From Robiginitalea marina (GTDB taxonomy: Bacteria; Bacteroidota; Bacteroidia; Flavobacteriales; Flavobacteriaceae), in the NCBI RefSeq assembly GCF_024006985.1, contig NZ_JAMXIB010000007.1, forward strand, positions 118,248-182,247: 64,000 bases of DNA, in the 5' to 3' direction. Below the pieces are notes generated by a model, which was not told the DNA's origin, ran no database searches, and saw nothing but the letters and a program-made list of their open reading frames with translations. Position numbers and translations under genes: made by a program. Of this stretch, positions 36,027-44,930 are shown piece by piece (the stretch's first letter is position 1; each line of letters begins with the position of its first letter).

Positions 36027-37790
36027 ATGAAAAAGTTTATCAACCTTAGTTTCAGTTCCCTGCTCCTTGCGGGGGCGTTGTTTTTAGGCTCTTGCCAGGA
36101 GGAATTTGAAGACATCAATACCTCCGATGCGCAGGGCGAATCCATTCAGGCTACTTCAGCCACAGCCATAAAGATTGAGAAGACGGCTTCCAAAGACGGC
36201 TCCTTTGACAACATTGTGGATGGTGCCAGTTGTATTGCCCTTAATTTTCCCTATACCGTTGAGGTAAACGGGCTGGAAATCATCATCGATTCCAAAGAGG
36301 ACCTGCGCCTTATAGAAGAAATCTTCGATGAGTTTGACGACGATGACGATGACCTTCAGATCCGTTTCCCGATTACCATCACCTTTTCTGACTATTCCGA
36401 AGTCACCATTAACAGCAACGAGGAATTGGCGGAACTGGCCCGGCAATGTGTGGAAGGAGGAGATGATGACGACATTGAGTGCATCGATTTCGTGTATCCG
36501 ATCACCCTGTTCAGTTTCGACGTGAACCAGCAGCAAACCGGCCGGGTAACGGTAAACAGCGACCGGGAACTGCGGCTATTCTTTAAGGAACTGGACGATG
36601 ATGATTTTGTGAGCATCGAATACCCGATTACCCTGAAACGCTTCGACGGAACGGAAATCCGCGTAAGCAGCAATGCCGAACTGGCCGCCGCCCTGGAAGC
36701 AGCTGAAGATGCCTGCGACGAGGATGACGATGATGACTATAACGACGATGATTTTGACGAGGACCGTTTGGAAAACCTGCTGACCGAGTGCCCGTGGGTG
36801 GTGCTTTCCGTGGAGCGGAATGCGATAGACCAGACAGCCCAGTATGAGGCCTACCTGATGACCTTTACCGAAGACGGAAAAGTGCGGGTGCGCGACCGGC
36901 AGGGCAACATCCTGATCGGCGATTGGGACCTGGATTCCGATGACGGCTACGTGGAACTGGACCTGCAGTTTGACACCCTGGTTGATTTCAGCCTGGAATG
37001 GAAAGTCTACGAGATTGAACAGGGCAAGATCAAGCTCTTCAGCGGGGACGGCAACCGGATCACCATGAAGCTCAACTGCGATGGTGGAACGGCTGACCCT
37101 GATACCCTTCGGGAAATCCTGGGGGAATGCAACTGGATCATCAAGAAGGTGAAAAACCAGGGCGAGGAGATCCAACGACTGCTCGGCTTTGAATTCGATT
37201 TCATGGCTGAAGGAGTGGTTACCCTAAGCGATGCCAGCAGCACCATACAGGGCAGCTGGGAGGTTGCCGTGGGCTCAGAGGGAGGGCTGGTACTGGCCAT
37301 TACCATGGGTGACGAGCCCGGGGTGAGTTTCGAATGGCCCCTGCGCGATCTGGCACAAAACCGCCTGCGCTTTGAGGTGGAGGAGATTGGGTATGAACTC
37401 GTCCTGGAGCGCGTATGTACCTCAAATGAAACCGATGGGGATGTCGTGGAGATCATGAATACCCTGATGGCCGGCGACTGGGTGGTAGCCCAGTATTCCG
37501 ATGACGGCAACGATGAAACTGCCGGTTACAATGGGTATGACTTTACCTTTGGGATGGAAAATGCACTCACTGTAAGCACCAATATGGACCCCGTCAAAAA
37601 CGGTACCTGGAGGGTAATCCGCGATAGTGACGGGCACCTGGAGGTGTACCTGAACCTCGGCGATGAAGGGGATGTGTTTTCGGAGCTGACCGATGACTGG
37701 GATGTGGTTTCCATTACCGAAACCCGCCTGGAAATGAAGGACATAAGCGGAGACGGGACCCAGGACATCCTTGTATTTGAACGTAAATAA
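36027..37790 (+). CDS. Aspartate-rich repeat lipoprotein, 587 aa
   Basis: The product has a signal peptide ending LFLGSC (lipid-bearing Cys 23). Residues 73-235 hold four related repeats of about 40 residues, each starting with an FPIT-type strand (FPYTVEV, FPITITF, YPITLFS, YPITLKR), then TVNSDEEL-like, and separated by Asp runs of up to six. Residues 248-587 hold three lipocalin-like repeats, each starting with a C/G-x-W-x-(I/V) strand (ECPWVVL, ECNWIIK, GDWVVAQ). It is strongly acidic, so metal or cation binding is possible. The next gene encodes a small paralogue of the last repeat. No TAnnTTTG element was found upstream. I do not know a function. Confidence 0.75.
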   Translation: MKKFINLSFSSLLLAGALFLGSCQEEFEDINTSDAQGESIQATSATAIKIEKTASKDGSFDNIVDGASCIALNFPYTVEVNGLEIIIDSKEDLRLIEEIFDEFDDDDDDLQIRFPITITFSDYSEVTINSNEELAELARQCVEGGDDDDIECIDFVYPITLFSFDVNQQQTGRVTVNSDRELRLFFKELDDDDFVSIEYPITLKRFDGTEIRVSSNAELAAALEAAEDACDEDDDDDYNDDDFDEDRLENLLTECPWVVLSVERNAIDQTAQYEAYLMTFTEDGKVRVRDRQGNILIGDWDLDSDDGYVELDLQFDTLVDFSLEWKVYEIEQGKIKLFSGDGNRITMKLNCDGGTADPDTLREILGECNWIIKKVKNQGEEIQRLLGFEFDFMAEGVVTLSDASSTIQGSWEVAVGSEGGLVLAITMGDEPGVSFEWPLRDLAQNRLRFEVEEIGYELVLERVCTSNETDGDVVEIMNTLMAGDWVVAQYSDDGNDETAGYNGYDFTFGMENALTVSTNMDPVKNGTWRVIRDSDGHLEVYLNLGDEGDVFSELTDDWDVVSITETRLEMKDISGDGTQDILVFERK

Positions 37791-37833
37791 AACCTGCGAA
37801 ACACTATTTAACTTTATAACACCTGCTTATACT

Positions 37834-38310
37834 ATGAAAACCCTTTTGAAACCTTTTGTCCTGGCCCTGTTCGCAATGAGTGTCGCATCCTGTGATTCAG
37901 ACGAAGATACCCCGAACAACCCGTCTGATATCAATGCCACGGAGCTGCAATCCATGGCCCAGGAAGGACAGTGGCGCATTACGTACTTCTTCGATACCGA
38001 TAAGGAAGAGACCAGCGATTTTAACGGCTATGTCTTTACCTTTGGAGCCGATGGCGTCGTGTTGGCAAGCAACGGTACTACGGAAATTACCGGTACCTGG
38101 TCCGTTACTGATTCTGATGACGACCCTTTTGACGACAGCCCTGATGATTCGGACGATGTGGATTTTAACCTGTTTTTTTCTGCCCCTGCAGAATTTGCGG
38201 AACTCACCGACGATTGGGACATTATCGAGTACAGCGCAAACAGGATCAAATTGATCGATGTCAGCGGCGGGAATGGAGGGACGGATTACCTGACCTTCGA
38301 GAAGAATTAA
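37834..38310 (+). CDS. Small acidic lipoprotein, paralogue of the upstream repeat
   Basis: The 158-residue product (ATG 37834) has a lipobox in SVASC (Cys 20), a short acidic linker, and one lipocalin-like repeat (GQWRITYFFDTD, DFNGYVFTFGADGVV, ELTDDWDIIEYSANRIKLIDVSG) clearly like the last repeat of the 587-residue protein (GDWVVAQYSDD, ELTDDWDVVSITETRLEMKDISG). An Asp-rich stretch (DSDDDPFDDSPDDSDD) interrupts it. The pair likely arose by duplication and is co-transcribed, 43 bases apart. Function unknown. Confidence 0.75.
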   Translation: MKTLLKPFVLALFAMSVASCDSDEDTPNNPSDINATELQSMAQEGQWRITYFFDTDKEETSDFNGYVFTFGADGVVLASNGTTEITGTWSVTDSDDDPFDDSPDDSDDVDFNLFFSAPAEFAELTDDWDIIEYSANRIKLIDVSGGNGGTDYLTFEKN

Positions 38311-38340
38311 GGAAACTTTTTTTTGCCCCCGAAAGAAAAG

Positions 38341-38372
38341 GGTGGCTTCCCGGGTGGAAGCCGCCTTTTTTG
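38341..38372 (+). terminator. Rho-independent terminator after the lipoprotein pair
   Basis: GGTGGCTTCC (38341-38350) pairs with GGAAGCCGCC (38356-38365) around a 5-base loop, followed by TTTTTTGATTT. One mismatch; otherwise a strong stem. Confidence 0.85.
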
Positions 38373-38510
38373 ATTTAATCTGATTTAAAGGGAGGATATT
38401 GCGGGGAGGTTTTATTCCTTCTAACAGGGGGACAGCCCCCACCCCGTCGAACAAGATACCCGGGATCGCTGCAAAAAGGAATCAGTCCTGAATTTGGGTT
38501 TCACGCCGGA

Positions 38511-39266
38511 TTATAATTGTGAATACCCCAAAGGCCTCAGGAACACCCGGGTAATATCGTTCATCGCATTGGCGTATTCCTGGAGTTGGGTGATCCGCTG
38601 CCACTCGGGATGTGGCCCGAACCTGGACCAGGCTTCTTTGTGTCCTGCTTCGTCCTTAAAGGCCAGCAGGTAGGTCAGGCAAGGCATCTGGTGCCCGGAA
38701 ATGTTCTCCCCGAAAAACACCAGGGGCAGGCCCACTTCCTCGAAAATTTTAAACTCGCTGTCATTGAACATTTTTACCTTCCTCCTCAGGGCATCCTCAT
38801 TATGGCTTTCATAGATCCGCAGTTCAAACAACCCGGAGTCCGCAGCGGGTTTTACCAGGTCCGGAAACCCCGAAACGGAACGGATAAAACTGCTTTCGTA
38901 CCGGGTATAGGGAATCTTTGCCTCTGACGCTTCCATATAGGGTCTTGCGGCCGCCAGGTATTCGCTATCTTCCCTGAGGGCATCCGTTACGGTTCCATAA
39001 GCCTCCAGGCTGTCATAAGCCATAAGGAGGTAGAGCTTTTTGGGAAGGGCCTCTCCGGCCTCTTCAAAAACTCCCACATGGGCGACTCCATGCCGGTTAA
39101 GGCCCGGGATCAGGGCTTTCTCCAGATAGGTGTGCAATACTTCTGCCGGTTTAAAAAAATCGAGTTCATAAACCCGGAGTTCATAGATTTTGGATTGTCC
39201 GAAGGACGGGAAGGTCATCAACCCAAAAAAGAGGAATAAAAGAAACCTTGGAAACATAGGGTGCAT
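38511..39266 (-). CDS. NIPSNAP-family protein with signal peptide
   Basis: The 251-residue product starts with a signal peptide (about residues 1-23, FLLFLFFGLMTFPSFG) and contains two ferredoxin-like NIPSNAP repeats, each opening with a YELR-type strand (IYELRVYELDFFKPAE and LFELRIYESHNEDALRR). The family's function is unknown in bacteria. The start may be ATG 39266 or ATG 39257 three codons later. It is a single gene; TATTTTG on the minus strand (39284-39290) might be a spaced -7 element. Confidence 0.85.
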   Translation of the reverse strand: MHPMFPRFLLFLFFGLMTFPSFGQSKIYELRVYELDFFKPAEVLHTYLEKALIPGLNRHGVAHVGVFEEAGEALPKKLYLLMAYDSLEAYGTVTDALREDSEYLAAARPYMEASEAKIPYTRYESSFIRSVSGFPDLVKPAADSGLFELRIYESHNEDALRRKVKMFNDSEFKIFEEVGLPLVFFGENISGHQMPCLTYLLAFKDEAGHKEAWSRFGPHPEWQRITQLQEYANAMNDITRVFLRPLGYSQL

Positions 39267-39475
39267 TTTAGTGTTCTATCGGGCAAAATACGACTAAATA
39301 AACAGATGGGGCAGTTTCCTGCGGGAATGGCATTATGGGCTTACCCGGACCTGGCAGGCCTATGGGCCCGGAATTTAAAAAGGCGTAAAACCGCATCATA
39401 ACTTACCTGAAATTTTTTGCGGTTGCCCAGGGCCACTGACCCTTCCAAACCCTTCTCCAATCCGGCACGGATGCT

Positions 39476-39483
39476 TACCTTTG
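39476..39483 (+). promoter_or_regulatory. -7 promoter element of ffh
   Basis: TACCTTTG is an exact TAnnTTTG match ending 24 bases before the ffh ATG at 39508. It excludes the in-frame TTG at 39481 as start. Confidence 0.65.
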
Positions 39484-39507
39484 CACTACCTGAAACTGAG
39501 GAAGCAT

Positions 39508-40839
39508 ATGTTTGACAACTTAAGCGAAAAACTGGACAAGGCGCTGCACGTGCTGAGGGGGCATGGGCAGATTACGGAAATCAACGTTGCGGAAACCACC
39601 AAGGAGATCCGGCGCGCCCTCCTCGATGCGGACGTCAATTTCAAGATCGCCAAGGAATTTACCAACAAGGTAAAGGAAAAGGCGATTGGGCAAAACGTGC
39701 TCACCACCCTGCAACCCGGGCAGCTGATGGTGAAGATCGTAAAGGATGAATTAACCGAACTCATGGGCGGCGATGCGGAAGGGATCAACCTTTCGGGCAA
39801 CCCGGCGGTAATTCTGATGAGCGGCTTACAGGGTTCCGGTAAAACCACCTTCTCGGGAAAACTGGCCAATTTCCTCAAGCGGAAAAAAAGCAAGAACCCC
39901 CTGCTGGTGGCCTGTGATGTATATCGCCCTGCGGCCATCGATCAGTTGCATGTGGTCGGGGACCAGATAGGCATTCCCGTTTATTCCGATAAAGAGAACA
40001 ATAACCCTGTTTCCCTTGCCCTTGCGGGGGTGGCACATGCCAGGGCCAATGGCCACAATGTGGTGATTATAGATACGGCGGGCCGCCTGGCGGTGGACCA
40101 GGCCATGATGACCGAGATAGCCAACATCCGGGATGCGGTTAAGCCCCAGGAGGTGCTCTTTGTGGTGGATGCCATGACCGGGCAGGACGCTGTCAATACT
40201 GCCAGGGCCTTTAACGAAGTACTGGATTTCGACGGGGTGGTGCTTACCAAACTCGACGGCGATACCCGGGGCGGGGCCGCGATTTCGATTAAATCGGTAG
40301 TCAATAAGCCCATCAAGTTTATCGGGACCGGGGAAAAGATGGATGCCATAGACGTCTTCCACCCTTCCCGGATGGCAGACCGCATCCTGGGGATGGGGGA
40401 TGTCATTTCCCTTGTGGAACGCGCCCAGGAGCAGTTTGATGAGGAGCAGGCGCGTAAAATCCAGAAAAAGATTGCCAAAAACGCCTTTGGATTTGACGAC
40501 TTCTTAAGCCAGATCCAGCAGATAAAGAAGATGGGGAGTATGAAGGACCTGATAGGGATGATGCCCGGGGCCGGAAAGGCCCTGAAAGGGATGGATATTG
40601 ACGATGACGCCTTTAAGCATATCGAAGCCATCATCTATTCCATGACGCCCGATGAGCGGGCCAACCCTGCCAAACTGGATGCCCGGCGCAAAAAGCGCAT
40701 TGCCGGCGGCAGCGGCACCAGCCTGCAGGAAGTGAACCAGTTGCTCAAACAGTTCGAGCAGATGAGCAAAATGATGAAAATGATGCAGGGCGGGGGCGGC
40801 AAGAAGATGATGCAAATGATGCAACAAATGAGGCCCTGA
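39508..40839 (+). CDS. ffh: Signal recognition particle GTPase
   Basis: Ffh (SRP54) binds signal sequences of nascent membrane proteins and hands them to FtsY. The 443-residue product has the N domain, the GTPase G domain (SGLQGSGKTTFSGKLA, DTAGRLAVD, TKLDGDTRGGAA) and the methionine-rich M domain at the end, with a very Met-rich tail (MSKMMKMMQGGGGKKMMQMM). ATG 39508 was chosen by the -7 element. It is followed by folD 38 bases later, the usual flavobacterial pair. Confidence 0.98.
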   Translation: MFDNLSEKLDKALHVLRGHGQITEINVAETTKEIRRALLDADVNFKIAKEFTNKVKEKAIGQNVLTTLQPGQLMVKIVKDELTELMGGDAEGINLSGNPAVILMSGLQGSGKTTFSGKLANFLKRKKSKNPLLVACDVYRPAAIDQLHVVGDQIGIPVYSDKENNNPVSLALAGVAHARANGHNVVIIDTAGRLAVDQAMMTEIANIRDAVKPQEVLFVVDAMTGQDAVNTARAFNEVLDFDGVVLTKLDGDTRGGAAISIKSVVNKPIKFIGTGEKMDAIDVFHPSRMADRILGMGDVISLVERAQEQFDEEQARKIQKKIAKNAFGFDDFLSQIQQIKKMGSMKDLIGMMPGAGKALKGMDIDDDAFKHIEAIIYSMTPDERANPAKLDARRKKRIAGGSGTSLQEVNQLLKQFEQMSKMMKMMQGGGGKKMMQMMQQMRP

Positions 40840-40877
40840 CGGATGGCCGCACAGTATAGATCTCAAATTCCAGGGTT

Positions 40878-41759
40878 ATGATCCTCCTCGACGGTAAAAA
40901 AATCTCCAACCAAATCAAGGACGAAATCGCGGGCGAAGTGGCCCGCATGAAGGACCGGGGGGAAAAGGTGCCCCACCTTGCCGCAGTGCTGGTGGGCAAC
41001 GACGGGGCCAGCCTCACGTATGTAGGCAGTAAGGTGCGGGCATGCCAGAGGATCGGTTTCGAATCTACCCTGAAGCACCTGCCGGAAGATACCCCTGAAG
41101 AAGAGTTGCTCCGACTGGTGCAGGAACTCAATGCCGACCCGGATATTGACGGCTATATCGTGCAGCTGCCCCTCCCGAAACACATCGATGAGGAAAAGGT
41201 CCTCATGGCTGTTCATCCGGACAAGGACGTGGACGGGTTCCACCCGGCCAACTTCGGCAAAATGGCCCTGGAGATGGAAACCTTTATTTCCGCCACCCCT
41301 TTTGGGATCATGGAATTGCTAAAAAGGTACGGGGTGGAGACAGAAGGAAAGCACGCAGTGGTTATTGGCCGGAGCAACATTGTGGGGAGGCCCATCAGCA
41401 TTTTGCTGAGCCAGAAAGGGAAAACCGCCAATGCCACGGTAACCCTCACCCACAGCCGTACCCGCGACCTCGCCGGCCTGACCCGGCAGGCCGACATCGT
41501 GGTATCGGCACTAGGGGTCCCCAAATTCCTCAAGGCCGATATGGTCAAAGAGGGGGCGGTCATCATCGATGTGGGGATTACCCGGGTTTCGGACCCGGAT
41601 GCAGAAAAGGGATATGTGATCTGCGGAGACGTCGATTTCGGGGAGGTCAGCAAAAAAGCCTCCTACATTACCCCCGTACCCGGGGGGGTGGGCCCCATGA
41701 CCATTGCCATGCTGCTTAAGAATACCCTGCTGGCGCGGGAACGCCACCGCAAAAGCTGA
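40878..41759 (+). CDS. folD: Methylenetetrahydrofolate dehydrogenase/cyclohydrolase
   Basis: FolD interconverts methylene-THF and formyl-THF with NADP. The 293-residue protein has the catalytic [13 protein letters not shown] region (Lys of the Y-x3-K motif), DVDGFHP and [17 protein letters not shown], and [18 protein letters not shown] near the end. Length is normal. It lies behind ffh on the same strand and is convergent with a tiny lipoprotein gene 2 bases away. Confidence 0.98.
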   Translation: MILLDGKKISNQIKDEIAGEVARMKDRGEKVPHLAAVLVGNDGASLTYVGSKVRACQRIGFESTLKHLPEDTPEEELLRLVQELNADPDIDGYIVQLPLPKHIDEEKVLMAVHPDKDVDGFHPANFGKMALEMETFISATPFGIMELLKRYGVETEGKHAVVIGRSNIVGRPISILLSQKGKTANATVTLTHSRTRDLAGLTRQADIVVSALGVPKFLKADMVKEGAVIIDVGITRVSDPDAEKGYVICGDVDFGEVSKKASYITPVPGGVGPMTIAMLLKNTLLARERHRKS

Positions 41760-41761
41760 AG

Positions 41762-41881
41762 CTACTGTTGGTTTTCCGTGGGGTTCAGGGTGTCGAACTC
41801 CGGATCCCCTTCATCATTCCGGCAACTACTGCACCAGAGAATCAGGCCGATCAGGATTGCTGCATAATGCCATCGTTTCAT
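41762..41881 (-). CDS. Small lipoprotein candidate, 39 aa
   Basis: From ATG 41881 the frame reads a 20-residue signal-like stretch (KRWHYAAILIGLILWCSSC) with a lipobox Cys and a short acidic tail ending NPTENQQ. Longer frames upstream have no start signal of merit. It lies between folD and the divergent esterase lipoprotein. Short length makes the call uncertain; I see no known family. Confidence 0.45.
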   Translation of the reverse strand: MKRWHYAAILIGLILWCSSCRNDEGDPEFDTLNPTENQQ

Positions 41882-42045
41882 AGTGGTATGTTTTGGGTGG
41901 TCCGTGTATACACCTAACGAAACCCCCGTTGTTTTGGTATATTTTATCGATGAACCGCAACCCGTGGCGGGTCCGTTGGGGTATCCTTTTTTTTTGGCGC
42001 CTGTTGGGGGGCAACCCAAAAAGCGCTATCTTTTTAAAAAAAACA

Positions 42046-43779
42046 ATGGGAAAAGCCTTTTGGGCCACCTGTATGGGCGCCCTTTTCCTCGGATGTGCCC
42101 CGGGACCCGGGGAAGGGCCCGAATTTGCCATTACGGTATCCTTTCCGGAATCGGCAGGGGAATCGCCCCTCGATGGGAGGTTGCTGCTCCTGCTTTCCGA
42201 TGATCCCTCGGCGGAACCGCGGTTCCAGGTCGATACCGGCCTGAATACCCAGCTTGTCTTCGGGATGGATGTGGAGGCCATGGCTCCCGGCCGCGAAATC
42301 CGCTTCGACCAGATGGCCCCGGGGTTCCCTTATGAGCGCCTTGCAGGGGTGCCCCCCGGGGAATACCAGGTACAGGCCCTATTGCACGTATATGAAACGT
42401 TCAACCTGTCTACCGGGCATACTGTAAAGCTGCCCATGGATGACGGGGAGGGGCAGCAATGGAACCGCTCGCCGGGCAACCTCTACAGCCAGCCCGTGAA
42501 GGTGACGGTAACGGAAACCGGCTTGAAGGGGCTCGACCTGGTCATGGACCAGAAGATACCGCCCATCGAGCCGCCGGAAGACACCCCCTGGATAAAACAC
42601 GTGAAGATTCGCTCGGAACGGCTGTCAAAATTCTGGGGTAGGGACATGTACCTGGGCGCGCACGTCCTTTTGCCCAAAGATTTCGAGGCGCATCCCGAAG
42701 CCCGCTATCCCCTGATGGTGTTCCACGGGCATTTCCCTTCCGATTTCGGCGGATTCCGCACCACCCCTCCCGATCCTGGCCTGGAGCCGGACTATTCAGA
42801 GCGATTCGGGGTGGCCGGATACAATATCCTGCAGCAACAAGAGGCCTATGACTTTTACCAACGCTGGATTTCCCCGGAGTTCCCCCGGTTCCTGATTATT
42901 GAAATCCAGCACCCCACCCCGTATTACGATGATTCCTATGCCGTGAATTCCGCCAGCCAGGGCCCTTACGGGGATGCGATCATGTATGAATTGATCCCAT
43001 ATATCGAAGCGCAGTTCCGGGGCCTTGGGGAAGGGTGGGCCCGCTTCCTCTACGGGGGCTCTACCGGGGGCTGGGAAGCTCTGGCCGTGCAGGTCAACTA
43101 TCCTGAAGAGTTCAACGGCTGCTTTGCGGCCTGCCCCGACCCCATCGATTTCAGGGCATACGGGCTGGTCAACATTTATGAAGACGAGAATGCCTATACC
43201 TACCCCAGCCGGCATAAGCCCCTGGAAGTCCCCGCCCATCGCGATTACCTGGGCCAAATACAGACTACGGTGCGGGAATACAACCAGCTCGAACTGGTCC
43301 TGGGCGAGAAGAGCCGCTCGGGCCAGCAATGGGATATCTGGGAGGCAACCTATTCCCCCCAGGGACCGGACGGGTATCCGCAGCGCCTCTGGGACAAACG
43401 CACCGGCGACATCGACCATAAGGTGGCAGAATACTGGAAGGAGAACTTCGACCTCAGGTATATCCTTGAGCGTGACTGGGACAAACTGGGACCTAAACTC
43501 CGGGGGAAAATCCATATCTATTGCGGCGACATGGACAACTATTACCTGAACAATGCCGTCTATCTCATGGAGGACTTCCTGGAAAAGACCACAGACCCCT
43601 ATTATGAAGGGGAAGTACTGTACGGGGACCGTGCCGAGCATTGCTGGAACGGGGACCCTGAATTGCCGAACCATATCAGTAGGCTGCGTTACAACAGCAT
43701 GTATGTCCCCAAAATCATGGAGCGGATCGCACGGTCTGCACCCGCCGGGGCAGACCTGAGCAGCTGGCGTTACCGTTGA
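42046..43779 (+). CDS. Esterase-family lipoprotein (alpha/beta hydrolase)
   Basis: The 577-residue product (ATG 42046) has a signal peptide and lipobox ALFLGC (Cys 22). The C-terminal two thirds hold a PF00756-type esterase domain: LMVFHGHFPSDF, the nucleophile motif GGSTGGWEA, CFAACPDPIDF, and an Asp/His end region (GDMDNY, HCWNGD). The N-terminal third has lipocalin- or beta-sandwich-like strands of unknown role. The upstream long frame (from 41893) has no good start. A near-consensus TATCTTTT at 42027-42034 lies 11 bases before the ATG. Substrate unknown; feruloyl or acetyl esters are possible. Confidence 0.8.
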   Translation: MGKAFWATCMGALFLGCAPGPGEGPEFAITVSFPESAGESPLDGRLLLLLSDDPSAEPRFQVDTGLNTQLVFGMDVEAMAPGREIRFDQMAPGFPYERLAGVPPGEYQVQALLHVYETFNLSTGHTVKLPMDDGEGQQWNRSPGNLYSQPVKVTVTETGLKGLDLVMDQKIPPIEPPEDTPWIKHVKIRSERLSKFWGRDMYLGAHVLLPKDFEAHPEARYPLMVFHGHFPSDFGGFRTTPPDPGLEPDYSERFGVAGYNILQQQEAYDFYQRWISPEFPRFLIIEIQHPTPYYDDSYAVNSASQGPYGDAIMYELIPYIEAQFRGLGEGWARFLYGGSTGGWEALAVQVNYPEEFNGCFAACPDPIDFRAYGLVNIYEDENAYTYPSRHKPLEVPAHRDYLGQIQTTVREYNQLELVLGEKSRSGQQWDIWEATYSPQGPDGYPQRLWDKRTGDIDHKVAEYWKENFDLRYILERDWDKLGPKLRGKIHIYCGDMDNYYLNNAVYLMEDFLEKTTDPYYEGEVLYGDRAEHCWNGDPELPNHISRLRYNSMYVPKIMERIARSAPAGADLSSWRYR

Positions 43780-43805
43780 CCTTCCGAACCCTTTAATTTG
43801 TAAAA

Positions 43806-44429
43806 GTGAAATCTGTTACCAACCAGTTTGCATGGGTCGCTTTCGGGATGCTGGCCATTGCCATCGGGCTGTATCCGTTGTTATACTGGGTGGGGCCAGT
43901 GGAAGAGGGGCTGCTGGCTACCAAAAGTGAAGCCCTGCTCAGTAATCCTGCCTGGAATATAGCGTTTTACGGCCATGTTTCCTTCGGGGGCCTGGCCCTG
44001 CTGACCGGGTGGACCCAGTTTAGCCGGGAACTCCGCAGGCGCCGCCTTTCCGTACACCGACGTATGGGAAAAATTTATGTTGCCTCGGCCCTCACAAGCG
44101 GGGCCTGCGGGATTTACCTGGCCTTTTTTGCCACCGGGGGATGGGTTGCCGGCCTGGGGTTTTTCCTTTTGGGGACAGCCTGGATTTTCTTCACCGTGCG
44201 GGCTTATGCCGCAGCAAGGGCCAGGGACCTCGACCAGCACGAAGCTTTTATGATATACAGCTTTGCCGCCTGTTTCGCCGCGGTAACCCTCAGGATTTGG
44301 CTTCCTTTGCTGTCGATTGGCTTTGGCGATTTTGTGGTCGCCTACCAGGTCGTGGCCTGGCTTTGCTGGGTCCCCAACCTGATATTTGCTTATTTTTGGG
44401 TGCGCAGCAAGGGCCTTTTATTGGGATAA
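43806..44429 (+). CDS. DUF2306 membrane protein
   Basis: The 207-residue product has about six hydrophobic segments and the DUF2306 features HVSFGGLALLTGWTQF and LSVHRRMGKIYVASAL. Function of the family is unknown. The start is GTG 43806 (KSVTNQFAWV follows); no better ATG lies near. It follows the esterase gene by 26 bases and precedes a GNAT gene by 6 bases, so the three may form an operon. Confidence 0.8.
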   Translation: MKSVTNQFAWVAFGMLAIAIGLYPLLYWVGPVEEGLLATKSEALLSNPAWNIAFYGHVSFGGLALLTGWTQFSRELRRRRLSVHRRMGKIYVASALTSGACGIYLAFFATGGWVAGLGFFLLGTAWIFFTVRAYAAARARDLDQHEAFMIYSFAACFAAVTLRIWLPLLSIGFGDFVVAYQVVAWLCWVPNLIFAYFWVRSKGLLLG

Positions 44430-44435
44430 TAACCT

Positions 44436-44906
44436 ATGGGAACCCCCGACATGAATTTTATCCGGACGGATTCAGGCCACCCCGATTTCAGGGAACTCGT
44501 GGAGGCCCTCGATGCAGAGCTTCGGGAGCGGGACGGAGAAGAACACACGTTTTACAAGGCGTTTAACGGAATCGCCGCCCTGGACCGTTGTGTGGTGGGC
44601 TACCTGGCAGGCAAGCCGGTTTGCTGCGGGGCCCTCAAGGGATTCGACCCGGTGACCCTGGAGGTAAAGCGCATGTACACCCGAACTGAGGCCAGGGGCC
44701 TGGGCATGGCGGGCAGGGTACTCCGGGAACTGGAAAACTGGGCGGCGGAATCGGGTTTTACGCGTTGTGTGTTGGAAACGGGCAGGCGCCAACCCGAAGC
44801 GATCGGGCTGTACACAAGGCACGGCTTCAGGCGAATTGAAAATTACGGACCCTATGCCGGGGTGGCCAATAGCCTGTGCTTTGAAAAATCCCTTCGGGGG
44901 GAATAA
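44436..44906 (+). CDS. GNAT-family N-acetyltransferase
   Basis: The 156-residue protein has the GNAT fold with the acetyl-CoA pyrophosphate-binding motif ARGLGMAGRVLRELE (R/Q-x-x-G-x-G/A; about residues 87-101) and the C-terminal GLYTRHGFRRIE. Substrate is unknown. ATG 44436 or ATG 44451 could both be used. It follows DUF2306 by 6 bases. Confidence 0.9.
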   Translation: MGTPDMNFIRTDSGHPDFRELVEALDAELRERDGEEHTFYKAFNGIAALDRCVVGYLAGKPVCCGALKGFDPVTLEVKRMYTRTEARGLGMAGRVLRELENWAAESGFTRCVLETGRRQPEAIGLYTRHGFRRIENYGPYAGVANSLCFEKSLRGE

Positions 44907-44930
44907 TAAATTGATATAAAAATACCAGGA

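Noticed and set aside
36240..36780. Asp-rich runs as low-complexity artefact or frameshift
   Set aside because: The frame stays open through all runs and regular repeats lie between them.
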